A stretch of DNA of 38,247 nt from Nocardia pseudovaccinii NBRC 100343 (GCF_001613225.1 NZ_BDBY01000365.1:1-38247), one strand, 5' to 3'; positions 16,493-25,348 are shown, counted from the first letter of the stretch. Program-made: numbers and translations. Notes: generated from the letters alone by a model not told the origin.

Positions 16493-17530
16493 GTGGGAGT
16501 ACCAACAGCAGTGCCTATTTCGGCGGAGCCAGGGCCGGAAACGGGTTGGCCGGAGCGCGCGGATAAGGCCCGCTTGCACTATGTCTCCGGCAAAGGGGGA
16601 ACCGGTAAGTCGACGGTCGCCGCCGCACTGGCACTCGCCCTGGCCGCGGGCGGACGGCGAGTGCTGTTGGTCGAGGTGGAGAGCAGACAGTCCATTGCCC
16701 AGTTGTTCGATCTGCCGCCACTGCCGCCCACCGAAACCAGGATCGCCACCGCGGACGGCGGCGGTGAAGTAGTCGCGCTCGCTCTTGATATCGAGCACGC
16801 CTTCCTCGAATACCTCGACATGTTCTACAACTTGGGCTTCGCCGGGCGGGCGATGCGCCGGGTCGGCGCCATCGAATTCGTCACCACGATCGCACCCGGT
16901 CTGCGCGATGTCATCCTGACCGGCAAGATCAAGGAATGCGCGGTCCGGGTGGATAAGCAGGGCAAGCCCGTATTCGACGAAATCGTCGTCGACGCACCGC
17001 CGACCGGACGGATCGCCAGCTTCCTCGATGTCACCCAGGCCATGGTCGAGGTGGCCAAGGGCGGGCCGATCGCCTCGCAGGCCGAGGGCGTCTCGAGGCT
17101 GCTGCACTCCGATCAGACGATGATCCACCTGGTCACCCTGCTCGAGGCGCTGCCGGTGCAGGAAACCGCCGACGCCGTCGCCGAACTCACCGCCAATGAC
17201 CTGCGGATCGGCACCGTCATCGTGAACCGGGCGACCAAGGGCCAACTCCCGGCCGACGTGCGCAATAAAGCCGCACAGGGCGATATCGACCGCGATGCCA
17301 TTCGCGCCGGACTCACCGAGACCGGAATTTCCCTGTCGGACCAGGACTTCCAGGGCCTGATCACCGAAACCGTCGAGCATTCGGCCACTTTGCGGGCACA
17401 GGACGAAAGCGCCGCCGAACTCGCGAAGGTGGATGTATCGCGGATGTATCTGCCCGCGCTCGCCGACGGCATGGATCTCGGTGGCATCTATGAACTTGCC
17501 GAACATCTGAGCAAGCAGGGGGTCCGATGA
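16493..17530 (+). CDS. Get3/ArsA-like ATPase, first of a pair (Rv3679-like)
   Basis: Cytoplasmic P-loop ATPase of the SIMIBI class. Deviant Walker A GKGGTGKST near residues 33-41 from the chosen start, switch region VVDAPPTGRIASFLDV, and strong likeness to M. tuberculosis Rv3679 (EYLDMFYNLG, AMRR-GAIEF-TTIAPGLRD, HLVTLLEALPVQET). Rv3679-Rv3680 have been described as bacterial Get3-like proteins (BagA/BagB) that work together and affect tolerance to glycerol-derived toxicity. Start: GTG 16493 gives 345 residues, close to Rv3679 (340); the open frame upstream runs through repeats. Its TGA overlaps the next ATG by 4 nt, so the pair is co-translated. Confidence 0.9.
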   Translation: MGVPTAVPISAEPGPETGWPERADKARLHYVSGKGGTGKSTVAAALALALAAGGRRVLLVEVESRQSIAQLFDLPPLPPTETRIATADGGGEVVALALDIEHAFLEYLDMFYNLGFAGRAMRRVGAIEFVTTIAPGLRDVILTGKIKECAVRVDKQGKPVFDEIVVDAPPTGRIASFLDVTQAMVEVAKGGPIASQAEGVSRLLHSDQTMIHLVTLLEALPVQETADAVAELTANDLRIGTVIVNRATKGQLPADVRNKAAQGDIDRDAIRAGLTETGISLSDQDFQGLITETVEHSATLRAQDESAAELAKVDVSRMYLPALADGMDLGGIYELAEHLSKQGVR

Positions 17531-18666
17531 GTAGTCCGAATGTGGCCACGCCACTAGATGTTTCGAGCATTATCGCCGATCCCACCGCGCGGGTGGTGGT
17601 CTGCTGCGGCTCCGGCGGCGTCGGCAAGACGACCACCGCGGCGGCGATCGGATTGCGCGCGGCCGAGCAGGGTCGCAAGGTCGTGGTACTCACCATCGAC
17701 CCGGCACGTCGGCTGGCCCAGTCACTCGGCGTCGCCGATCTGGACAACGCCCCGCAGCGGGTGGCGCTCGGCCCGGACGCCAAGGGCGAATTGCACGCGA
17801 TGATGCTCAATATGCGGCGCACCTTCGACGATATGGTGCTCGAGCACACCAGTCCGGAGAAGGCGGAGCAGATTTTCGCCAATCCCTTCTATCAGACGGT
17901 CGCCTCCTCCTTCGGCGGTACGCAGGAGTACATGGCGATGGAGAAGCTCGGTCAGTTGGCCGGGCGCAAGGAGTGGGACCTGATCGTGGTCGACACTCCC
18001 CCGTCCCGCAATGCGCTCGATTTCCTCGATGCGCCGCAGCGGCTCGGAAACTTCTTGAACGGCAGGATGATCCGGGTCATCATGGCTCCCGGTCGCGGTG
18101 TCACCCGATTGGTGACCGGTGCGATGAGCCTGGCCGTGCGCGGTGTTTCGACCATTGTCGGCGGGCAGATGCTCAAGGACGCGTCGAATTTCCTCCAGTC
18201 GCTGGAGTCGCTGTTCGGTGGTTTCCAGGATCGCGCGGATCGCACCTACGCGATGCTGTCCAAGCCGGGCACGCACTTCCTGGTGGTCGCGGCCGCCGAA
18301 CCGGATGCGCTGCGCGAGGCGTCCTTCTTCGTCGACCGCCTCTCGACCGAACGCATGCCGCTGGCCGGACTGATCTTGAACCGGACCCACCCGATACTCA
18401 GTTCACTGTCCGCCGATCATGCGCTGACCGCCGCCGATCAGCTCACCGAAACCGATCCGCTGACCGCCGCGGTGCTGCGCATCCACGCCCAGCGGGTCGC
18501 TACCGCCAAGCGCGAGCAGCATCTGCTGCACCGGTTCACCGGCGCGCATCCGCGGGTGCCGATCGCCTCGGTGACCGCCCTGCCCTTCGAGGTCTCCGAT
18601 CTGGCGGCACTGCGTGCCGTCGCGGCGCAACTCACCGATGCGCACCCGGTCGAGGTGACCGCCTGA
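17527..18666 (+). CDS. Get3/ArsA-like ATPase, second of a pair (Rv3680-like)
   Basis: Partner of the preceding ATPase; the two probably form a heterodimer. Walker A CCGSGGVGKTTTA (about 27-39), Get3-type Asp in LTIDPARRLAQSLG, switch II VVDTPPSRNALDFLD. Between them is the EHTSPEKAEQIFANPFYQ helix region. Its methionine-containing segment (MLNMRRTFDDMV) sits where Get3 has client-binding helices, but no CXXC zinc motif of eukaryotic Get3 is seen. 379 residues. The ATG overlaps the stop of the first ATPase, and a hairpin terminator follows. Confidence 0.9.
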   Translation: MSSPNVATPLDVSSIIADPTARVVVCCGSGGVGKTTTAAAIGLRAAEQGRKVVVLTIDPARRLAQSLGVADLDNAPQRVALGPDAKGELHAMMLNMRRTFDDMVLEHTSPEKAEQIFANPFYQTVASSFGGTQEYMAMEKLGQLAGRKEWDLIVVDTPPSRNALDFLDAPQRLGNFLNGRMIRVIMAPGRGVTRLVTGAMSLAVRGVSTIVGGQMLKDASNFLQSLESLFGGFQDRADRTYAMLSKPGTHFLVVAAAEPDALREASFFVDRLSTERMPLAGLILNRTHPILSSLSADHALTAADQLTETDPLTAAVLRIHAQRVATAKREQHLLHRFTGAHPRVPIASVTALPFEVSDLAALRAVAAQLTDAHPVEVTA

Positions 18667-18737
18667 GGCCTTGTCGGCGGCGAAATCGATTGAGCGACTG
18701 TGTCATTCTGATGTCGGTTTGATATAGACCCATTAAC

Positions 18738-18769
18738 GAAGCCGAGCCCGCAATCGCGGGCTCGGCTTC
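18738..18769. terminator. Bidirectional terminator between Get3-like pair and whiB4
   Basis: A perfect 14-bp stem (18738-18751 / 18756-18769) with a tetraloop AATC between converging genes. Confidence 0.88.
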
Positions 18770-18779
18770 AATACCAGGG

Positions 18780-19103
18780 TTAGATTGCAATTTGATGTTG
18801 ACGCTGGGCTTGGAAGAAGTCCGCCCAGGACGTCACCTCCGGGTGCTGCTTGAGCAGCGCACGACGCTGCCGTTCGGTCATTCCACCCCACACGCCGAAC
18901 TCGACTCGATTGTCGAGTGCATCGGCCCCACACTGCATCAGCACTGGGCAGTGCCTGCAGATCGTCGCCGCCTTGCGCTGCGCCGCGCCGCGGACGAACA
19001 GTTGATCAGGGTCTACTTCCTTGCATCGGGCCTGGGCTACCCAGGCGATCCTTGCTTCGGCCTGCTCTACGTCCAATCGAGCGATGGGGGTTGTCATGTG
19101 CAT
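18780..19103 (-). CDS. whiB4: WhiB-family iron-sulfur regulator, WhiB4-like
   Basis: Redox- or NO-sensing transcription factor. Four cluster cysteines are present (Cys27, Cys49, Cys52, Cys58 in C-x21-C-x2-C-x5-C), followed by the G(V/I)WGG turn (EFGVWGGMTERQRRALLKQHPEV). This C-terminal half and the FVRGAAQRKAA.ICRHCPV stretch closely match my memory of M. tuberculosis WhiB4 (Rv3681c), and gene order agrees. Start ATG 19103 (107 residues) is chosen because AAAGGGG lies 8 nt upstream; a second ATG at 19097 is possible. WhiB4 in mycobacteria represses antioxidant genes. It is transcribed divergently from ponA2, with a Crp-like site between them. Confidence 0.93.
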   Translation of the reverse strand: MHMTTPIARLDVEQAEARIAWVAQARCKEVDPDQLFVRGAAQRKAATICRHCPVLMQCGADALDNRVEFGVWGGMTERQRRALLKQHPEVTSWADFFQAQRQHQIAI

Positions 19104-19214
19104 TTGGTGTGCCCCTTTGCAGTCCGAACACCGGGTCAACGGCGCTCCAGAATCGCGTGTCAGTGTCGCAGCAACCCAAACCCCGCTGCGAACTGCACCA
19201 CATTCCACTTTGAG

Positions 19215-19230
19215 TGTTAGCTCTATCACA
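19215..19230. promoter_or_regulatory. Candidate Crp/GlxR binding site
   Basis: TGTTAGCTCTATCACA matches TGTGA-N6-TCACA at 9 of 10 defined positions, and the palindrome extends outwards (AGTGT...ACACT). It is 112 nt upstream of whiB4 and about 240 nt upstream of ponA2. crp lies 5 kb away in the same block. Confidence 0.6.
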
Positions 19231-19459
19231 CTGGGTTCTCAATCTAGGTAAAGGTATGGCTTCTGCGCAAGACCGTCCCGAGACTTTTTGGTACGTCCGT
19301 CCCTGCAACCGTGATCCAGAACCGGGCGGTCGACTCGACCTGCGGCCCGCCCCTCCGCGACACGCCGGAATCCATCCCGCGACACGCCCAATCCGGCATG
19401 CGAACTCCAGGATCCGAGCCACTCGCAAACACACCCGAGAGCACCGAATCGGCACCCCG

Positions 19460-19465
19460 TAGTCT
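19460..19465 (+). promoter_or_regulatory. Candidate -10 for leaderless ponA2
   Basis: TAGTCT (TANNNT) ends 6 nt before the GTG start, so transcription would begin at or next to the start codon. No Shine-Dalgarno is visible before ponA2, which fits. Confidence 0.4.
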
Positions 19466-19471
19466 GGGTCC

Positions 19472-21844
19472 GTGCCGATCACACATACGCTCGCGAGGCT
19501 GGCCGGCAGCTGCGCGCTGGCCGCCGTGCTCGTCGCCGGGTTGTTGTTCCCTCTCGCAGGCGGTTTCGGGTTTGTCTCCAACCGCGCCGCCGACGCCGTC
19601 GACAATGTGTCCGCAGAGCTGGTGGAGGGCACTGTCCCCGCCGTCTCGACCATGGTCGATGCGAATGGAACGCCCATCGCCTGGTTGTACGAGCAGCGCC
19701 GCTTCGAAGTCCCCAGCGACAAGATCTCCAACGATATGAAGTTGGCGATCGTCTCCATCGAGGATCGGCGCTTCGCCGAGCACGCGGGTGTGGACTGGAC
19801 CGGGACCATGCGCGCGTTCGTCACCAATACGAGCAGCGGCGAGGTGCAGCAGGGTGCGTCCACTCTCGATCAGCAGTATGTGAAGAACTTCCAGCTACTC
19901 GTCGTCGCCAAGACCGACGCCGAGCGCCGGGCCGCCATCGAGACCACGCCCGCACGCAAACTGCGCGAGATCCGGATGGCGCTCACGCTGGACCGAGAGC
20001 TGACCAAGGACGAGATCCTCACCCGGTACCTGAATCTCGTCCCTTTCGGTAACTCCTCCTACGGCATCCAGGACGCGGCGCAGACGTACTTCGGCGTCGA
20101 CGCCGCGAATCTGAATGTGCCGCAGTCGGCGATGCTCGCGGGCATGGTGCAGTCCAGCTCGAAGCTGAATCCCTACACCAATGCCGAGGGTGTGCTGCAG
20201 CGGCGCAATACCGTGTTGGACACGCTGATCCAGAACATCCCCAGCCGTGCCGACGAATTCCGCAAGGCCAAGTCCGAACCGCTCGGCGTGCTCCCCGAGC
20301 CCAAGGGCCTGCCGCGCGGCTGCATCGCCGCCAACGATCGCGGCTTCTTCTGCGACTACGCGCTGCAATACCTGGCCAATGCCGGTATCAGCCGCGAACA
20401 GATCAATACCGGCGGCTACACGATCAAGACCACGCTCGATCCGGCTCTGCAGGATTCGGTGAAACGCTCGGTCACCGAAGCCGCGAACCCGAATCTCGAC
20501 GACATCGCCCAGGTGATGTCGGTGGTCGGGCCGGGACAGGATTCGCATCCGCTGCTGGCCATGGCCAGCAGTCGCACCTACGGCCTGAACCGCGATGCCA
20601 ACGAGACGGTGCAGCCGCAGCCGTATTCGATGGTGGGTGACGGCGCGGGCTCGATTTTCAAGCTCTTCACCACGGCCGCGGCCATGGAGAAGGGCCTCGG
20701 TATCAACGCCCAGCTCGATGTGCCGGGCCGGTTCGAGGCGAAGGGCATGGGTAACGGTGGTGCGCGTGGCTGCCCGCCCGCCACCTACTGCGTGCAGAAC
20801 GCGGGTAACTACAAGTCGCCGATGTCGGTGACCGAAGCACTGGCCACCTCGCCGAATACCGCGTTCGTCAAGCTGATTCAGGCCGTCGGGGTCACCCCGA
20901 CCGTCGATATGGCGGTGCGCCTCGGCATGCGCTCCTACACCGAGGCGGGCAGCTCGGGCCACGGCAACCAGAGCCTGGCGGACATGATCAAGGAACAGAA
21001 CCTCGGCTCGTTCACCCTGGGCCCGGTCGCGATCAACCCGCTGGAGCTGTCGAATGTGGCTGCCACCTTGGGGTCCGGCGGCCGGTGGTGCCCGCCATCG
21101 CCGATCAAGGAGGTGATCGACCGCTCCGGCAAGACGGTGCCGCTCACCCAGCAGGCCTGTGAACAGGTCGTCGATCCCGGACTGGCGAACACGCTGGCCA
21201 ATGCCATGAGTCAGGACGACATCAGCGGCACCGCGGCCGGCGCGGCGCGGGCGACCGGCTGGAACGCGCCGCTGTCGGCCAAGACGGGAACCACCGAGAG
21301 CCACCGCTCCTCGGCGTTCCTCGGCTTCACCAATTCGCTTGCGGCCGCGGCCTACGTCTACGGCGACAGCCCCACACCCGGTGAGATCTGCTCGTTCCCG
21401 CTGCGCGGCTGCGGCGACGGCAATCTCTTCGGTGGTAATGAACCCGCTCGCACCTGGTTCAATGCGGTCAAGCCGGTGATCGGGAACTTCCCGCCGCCCG
21501 CGCTGCCACCGCTGGACGACAAATACGTGCGCGGGTCCAACCAGGCCCAGGTCCCCGATGTCGCGGGCATGACCCAAGGTCAGGCAACTGCCGCACTGGT
21601 CGCCGCGGGCTTCCAGGTCTCGCCGGTCAACGGCACCGGTGCGCCGCCGAAGGGCACGGTGATGGGAACAGCGCCGAATGGGTCGGCGATTCCCGGGTCG
21701 GTGATCACGATCTATATCAGCGACGGGACGGAACGGGCACCCGCGCCGGCACCCGGACCGGCGCCCGCACCCGGTCTTCCGATTCCGGGTATTCCAGGGA
21801 TTCCGGGATTACCGAGTATTCCGGGATTCCCAGCCCCTCGATAA
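19472..21844 (+). CDS. ponA2: Bifunctional class A penicillin-binding protein PonA2
   Basis: Peptidoglycan glycosyltransferase/transpeptidase in the cell envelope. One N-terminal TM helix (about 8-32); GT51 domain with catalytic Glu97 in SIEDRRFAEHAGVDW and QGASTLDQQYVKN; transpeptidase domain with S394-I-F-K397, S460-P-N462 and K604-T-G606. A single PASTA domain (about 693-752, VPDVAGMTQGQATAALVAAGF) follows, then a Pro/Ala/Gly tail with repeated Pro-Gly-Ile/Leu triplets. 790 residues. In M. tuberculosis PonA2 (Rv3682) supports survival under non-replicating and stress conditions. The N-terminus is short, without the long cytoplasmic extension of PonA1. A bidirectional terminator follows. 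Confidence 0.95.
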   Translation: MPITHTLARLAGSCALAAVLVAGLLFPLAGGFGFVSNRAADAVDNVSAELVEGTVPAVSTMVDANGTPIAWLYEQRRFEVPSDKISNDMKLAIVSIEDRRFAEHAGVDWTGTMRAFVTNTSSGEVQQGASTLDQQYVKNFQLLVVAKTDAERRAAIETTPARKLREIRMALTLDRELTKDEILTRYLNLVPFGNSSYGIQDAAQTYFGVDAANLNVPQSAMLAGMVQSSSKLNPYTNAEGVLQRRNTVLDTLIQNIPSRADEFRKAKSEPLGVLPEPKGLPRGCIAANDRGFFCDYALQYLANAGISREQINTGGYTIKTTLDPALQDSVKRSVTEAANPNLDDIAQVMSVVGPGQDSHPLLAMASSRTYGLNRDANETVQPQPYSMVGDGAGSIFKLFTTAAAMEKGLGINAQLDVPGRFEAKGMGNGGARGCPPATYCVQNAGNYKSPMSVTEALATSPNTAFVKLIQAVGVTPTVDMAVRLGMRSYTEAGSSGHGNQSLADMIKEQNLGSFTLGPVAINPLELSNVAATLGSGGRWCPPSPIKEVIDRSGKTVPLTQQACEQVVDPGLANTLANAMSQDDISGTAAGAARATGWNAPLSAKTGTTESHRSSAFLGFTNSLAAAAYVYGDSPTPGEICSFPLRGCGDGNLFGGNEPARTWFNAVKPVIGNFPPPALPPLDDKYVRGSNQAQVPDVAGMTQGQATAALVAAGFQVSPVNGTGAPPKGTVMGTAPNGSAIPGSVITIYISDGTERAPAPAPGPAPAPGLPIPGIPGIPGLPSIPGFPAPR

Positions 21845-21858
21845 CGCTTCATAAATAC

Positions 21859-21895
21859 GAAAGCCGCCGACCTGGATTCCGGATCGGCGGCTTTC
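21859..21895. terminator. Bidirectional terminator between ponA2 and YqeY-like gene
   Basis: A 12-bp perfect stem GAAAGCCGCCGA (21859-21870) / TCGGCGGCTTTC (21884-21895) with a 13-nt loop, followed by TTCTGT, between converging genes. Confidence 0.85.
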
Positions 21896-21905
21896 TTCTG
21901 TACGG

Positions 21906-22370
21906 CTACAGACGCGACTTCACGGCGGCCGAGATGCGCGAGCCGTCGGCCTTACCGGCGGCGATCGCGGTGGCGGCCTTCATGACCTGGCCCATCTGCC
22001 GCATGCCCGGGCGCTCGCCGAGTTCCTGGGCGACCTGCGCGATCGCGGTGTCGGCGACATCGGCGACCTCGGCGTCGGTCAGCTGCGTCGGCAGATATTC
22101 ATCGATGATGCGCGCCTCGGCGTGTTCGTTGGCGGCCAGTTCGCCACGCCCGGCCTGGGCGTAGACCTCGGCCGACTCGCTGCGCTTCTTCGCCTCTTTC
22201 TGCAGTACGGCGATGACCTCGGCGTCGGAGAGCTCACGCGCCTGCGAGCCCGCGACCTCCGCGGTCTGGATGGCGGCGAGCAGCATCCTGAGGGTCGCGA
22301 GGCGCAGCGTGTCCTTGGCTTTCATCGCGGCGGTCATATCCGCACGCAGCTGCGATTTGAGTTCCGACAT
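21906..22370 (-). CDS. GatB/YqeY domain protein
   Basis: A 154-residue stand-alone YqeY domain, related to the tRNA-binding C-terminus of amidotransferase GatB. Typical features: the N-terminal helix SELKSQLRADMTAAMKAKDTLRLATLRMLLAAI, the ALQKEAKKRxEsaevY-like stretch QKEAKKRSESAEVYAQAGR, and EARIIDEYLPTQLTDAEV. The role of YqeY in bacteria is poorly defined. ATG 22370 (MSELK) is preferred over the in-frame ATG three codons upstream because it matches the usual family start. It diverges from the metallophosphoesterase gene. Confidence 0.9.
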   Translation of the reverse strand: MSELKSQLRADMTAAMKAKDTLRLATLRMLLAAIQTAEVAGSQARELSDAEVIAVLQKEAKKRSESAEVYAQAGRGELAANEHAEARIIDEYLPTQLTDAEVADVADTAIAQVAQELGERPGMRQMGQVMKAATAIAAGKADGSRISAAVKSRL

Positions 22371-22527
22371 GTGCCACACGGTAGCCGTTTCCCTGTTCCC
22401 GGCCCACTACATTTGGCGTTCGACCCGGATTCACCACACTCCCCACAGCGACTGCTTGCGGGTCGCTCGAAACGGCCAGCCGACCGCTTGTGCGGAAACA
22501 CACTCGGCGTTCCGCACCGGGGTCACC

Positions 22528-22533
22528 TATGCT
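22528..22533 (+). promoter_or_regulatory. Candidate -10 for leaderless metallophosphoesterase gene
   Basis: TATGCT (TANNNT) ends 6 nt before ATG 22540, the same spacing as at ponA2, and no Shine-Dalgarno is visible, so the transcript probably starts at the ATG. Confidence 0.5.
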
Positions 22534-22539
22534 GGGCAA

Positions 22540-23502
22540 ATGCCCGTAATCTCGACCTCCGCCATCCGACGAACCGCGTTGGGAGCCGCCGGGGCCGCGG
22601 TGGCCGGTATCGGCTACGCCTCGCTGATCGAACGAAATGCCTTCGTACTGCGCGAGGCCACGATGCCCGTGCTACAGCCGGGCTCGTCGTCACTACGGGT
22701 GCTGCACATCAGCGATCTGCACATGATGCCTGGTCAGAAGCTCAAGCAGCAGTGGCTGCGGGAGCTGGATCGGCTGGAGCCGGATCTGGTCGTCAATACC
22801 GGCGACAATCTTTCGCACCAGAAGTCGGTGCCCGCGGTGGTTCAGGCCCTCGGCGGATTGCTTTCCCGCCCGGGCCTTTTCGTTTTCGGCAGCAATGACT
22901 ATTTCGCGCCGGTCCCGAAGAATCCGGCGAAATACTTCAAGAAGGATCACCGCCGGGTGTACGGCGCGCCGCTGCCGTGGAAGGACCTGCGGGCGGCATT
23001 CACCGAGCGCGGCTGGCTCGATCTGACCCATGTCCGCCGTGATGTCGAGGTCGCGGGCATTCGAATCGCGAGCGCGGGCGTCGACGATCCGCATCTGCAG
23101 CGTGATCGGTACGACACCGTCGCCGGTGCGCCCAACCCGCTCGCCGTGCTGAGCATCGGCCTGACCCACTCGCCCGAACCCCGGGTCCTGGACCGTTTTG
23201 CCGAGGACGGCTACGACCTGGTCATGGCCGGACATACGCACGGCGGCCAACTGTGCCTGCCCGGATACGGTGCGCTGGTCACGAACTGCGGTATCGATCG
23301 CTCGCGGGTGAAGGGTTCGTCCAAGTGGGGCGCGCACACCCAACTGCACGTCTCCGCGGGTCTGGGCACCTCGCCGTGGGCACCGTACCGCTTCTGCTGC
23401 CGCCCCGAGGCGACGCTGCTGACCCTGGTCGCCGCACCGCCGAAACGTCCCAGTGCCGATAGCGGACAGGGCGTTTCACCCTCGGAAGCCATCGCCCGCT
23501 GA
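22540..23502 (+). CDS. Metallophosphoesterase (Rv3683-like)
   Basis: Calcineurin-like phosphoesterase, probably membrane-anchored by an N-terminal hydrophobic segment (ALGAAGAAVAGIGYASL, about 13-29). Metal-site motifs in order: HISDLHMMPG (D-x-H), VVNTGDNLSH (GDxx), GSNDYFAP in place of the usual GNHD, and AGHTHGGQLCLP (GHTHGG). The GSND variant and a long insertion with lysine-rich KNPAKYFKKDHRR appear to belong to this actinobacterial YkuE-like subgroup. 320 residues from ATG 22540; the open frame upstream overlaps the divergent YqeY gene and is not used. Substrate unknown; it follows ponA2 in M. tuberculosis too, so an envelope role is possible. Confidence 0.9.
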   Translation: MPVISTSAIRRTALGAAGAAVAGIGYASLIERNAFVLREATMPVLQPGSSSLRVLHISDLHMMPGQKLKQQWLRELDRLEPDLVVNTGDNLSHQKSVPAVVQALGGLLSRPGLFVFGSNDYFAPVPKNPAKYFKKDHRRVYGAPLPWKDLRAAFTERGWLDLTHVRRDVEVAGIRIASAGVDDPHLQRDRYDTVAGAPNPLAVLSIGLTHSPEPRVLDRFAEDGYDLVMAGHTHGGQLCLPGYGALVTNCGIDRSRVKGSSKWGAHTQLHVSAGLGTSPWAPYRFCCRPEATLLTLVAAPPKRPSADSGQGVSPSEAIAR

Positions 23503-23804
23503 GTTCCGCTCAGAACGCATCCGAGAACTCTGTCGGTGGCCTGTCTCATCCGGGGCGCAGAGCAGCACTGCCCAGGTCCGGGAGCCCGAAGCGCGAGCCC
23601 CGGTGATCATTGCCCGTGGACGGCAGGACTCTGGCCTGCATCGCGGTGTGGGTGAAACAACCCGGATGAAACGGGAACCGCAGTGCACACCAGGTGGTGC
23701 GCACTGCGGACATCCGAGAAGGATGGTGTCGGGAACCATCGATAAGGGGTTTCCAGCCACGCTGTAAGGTCCTTTGCCGAGACTGACATCAGGCAGGGGA
23801 CAGT
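23503..23804. other. Intergenic region after metallophosphoesterase
   Basis: 302 nt without a supported gene. It holds a hairpin (separate entry) and, at the right end, AGGCAGGGGA as ribosome-binding region for the next GTG. I see no other recognisable element. Confidence 0.5.
23678..23709 (+). terminator. Hairpin, possible terminator
   Basis: CCGCAGTGC (23678-23686) pairs with GCACTGCGG (23701-23709), and the stem continues inward as CACC/GGTG after one A-C mismatch, leaving a 4-nt loop. No U-run follows, so terminator function is uncertain. Confidence 0.5.
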
Positions 23805-25046
23805 GTGAGTGATTTCGACGACCGGCGCGAAACCGGTACGCCGTATCAGCAACAGCCTTATGGGACAGAGCAATTCGGCCCTGCGCTGGGACAGCCCGGG
23901 TCCGGGACACAGTCGGGGGCCGACGCGGGGGGGCTCGGCGCATTCGGTGCGCCGGTCGAGCTCGATCCGGCCGCACTCTCACCGTTCGGCCCCGAACCGA
24001 CGGCCACACCGTGGAACGGCGGCGTCGCACCGGCCCTGCCCATGCCGTGGCAGCCCGAGCAGCAAACGGCAAGTGCCCCTGGTCAATTCGATCCGACCCT
24101 GCAGTGGGCGCCGCAACCCGCCGCGGCATGGCAGCCGGGCTCGGCGACGCAATTCCAGCCCGGCGCAACGCCATCCGGACCGCACGGCGGTATGCAAGCT
24201 CCGCATGGCCCGGGCGGTGGCCCCAATGCGTCCTTCGGTGACCGATTCGCCTCGGACCTGGCCGCCGCATCGAGCGCGAACCGACCGAGTCGCGGGCGCC
24301 GCACCGCATGGATCGCCGCCGCGATCGCGACGGTCGTGGTCGCGGGCGGGGCGACGGCGGCGATAGTCACGGCCAACCACGGCTCGGACGACACCGCGGC
24401 GCAGAATCCGGTTCCGTCGATGGTGAGCGCACTCACCCCCACGGGTTCACATACGTCACATACGTCGACCCAGCCGACGACCACCAAGCACGCCCCCGCC
24501 AATAACGAGACCCCCGTCGTACCCGGTTACCAGGTTGTGGTGGCCTCGGACCTCGGGGCCGCCTATGACGTACCCGCCGACTGGACGGTCGCCCCCGACG
24601 GCAAGGTCGGCGGCTTCGGCGATCCGCCGAACGCTGTCACCGGCAAGGGGCTGGCCACCGACGGGAAGAGCTACTGCCCCGGCTCGACCCGCACCGTGGC
24701 CTTTTTGACCGGCTCCAAGGACACCGATTCGGCAACCGCGGCAACCGAACTCGGCACCAGGACCGCCAAGATCGCCTACACCAACTCACCGGGCGGTACC
24801 CCGGGCGCCGCACAGCCGCTCCGCTCGCTCGACGGCTCCCAGCAGGGCATGTTCGTGGAGACCAAGGGCACCGCGACCAAGGTCAATCCGGGCTGCGCAA
24901 CCGAATACTCGGTTTATACCTTCGCCACCCCCACCGATAGCGGCAATTTCGTCATGGTGATCGCGGCCGACACCGGCGTCCCCAATGCTGTCGACGCGGC
25001 CACCGCGATGCGCATCTTCACCAGCATTCGCCCCCATGGAGGCTGA
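23805..25046 (+). CDS. Hypothetical membrane-anchored protein with disordered N-terminus
   Basis: I do not recognise this protein by name. Residues 1-160 are Gln/Pro/Gly/Ala-rich and likely disordered in the cytoplasm (repeated QP and WQP motifs). A basic stop (RPSRGRR) precedes one TM helix (AWIAAAIATVVVAGGATAAIV, about 167-187). A Thr/Ser/Pro linker leads to an external domain of about 170 residues (YQVVVASDLGAAYDVPADWTV... to the end) with two cysteines (SYCPGS, NPGCATE) that could form a disulfide. Start GTG 23805 follows AGGCAGGGGA. Such architectures are common in Nocardia surface proteins of unknown role. It is followed by tRNA-Pro. Confidence 0.8.
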   Translation: MSDFDDRRETGTPYQQQPYGTEQFGPALGQPGSGTQSGADAGGLGAFGAPVELDPAALSPFGPEPTATPWNGGVAPALPMPWQPEQQTASAPGQFDPTLQWAPQPAAAWQPGSATQFQPGATPSGPHGGMQAPHGPGGGPNASFGDRFASDLAAASSANRPSRGRRTAWIAAAIATVVVAGGATAAIVTANHGSDDTAAQNPVPSMVSALTPTGSHTSHTSTQPTTTKHAPANNETPVVPGYQVVVASDLGAAYDVPADWTVAPDGKVGGFGDPPNAVTGKGLATDGKSYCPGSTRTVAFLTGSKDTDSATAATELGTRTAKIAYTNSPGGTPGAAQPLRSLDGSQQGMFVETKGTATKVNPGCATEYSVYTFATPTDSGNFVMVIAADTGVPNAVDAATAMRIFTSIRPHGG

Positions 25047-25106
25047 TTGACCTGCGGGTTTAACGTCTGGACGTGAGCTGTTGTAAGCTACTCCAGGTTC
25101 GCTTCA

Positions 25107-25348
<242 letters not shown>

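Larger units (their letters stand above)
19104..19471. promoter_or_regulatory. Divergent whiB4 / ponA2 intergenic region
   Basis: This 368-nt gap has the whiB4 ribosome-binding site at its left end, a Crp-like palindrome at 19215-19230 and a leaderless-type -10 at its right end (separate entries). On the minus strand TTGAGA and TAACAC, 17 nt apart around the Crp site, are possible whiB4 promoter elements. No gene is supported. Confidence 0.5.
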
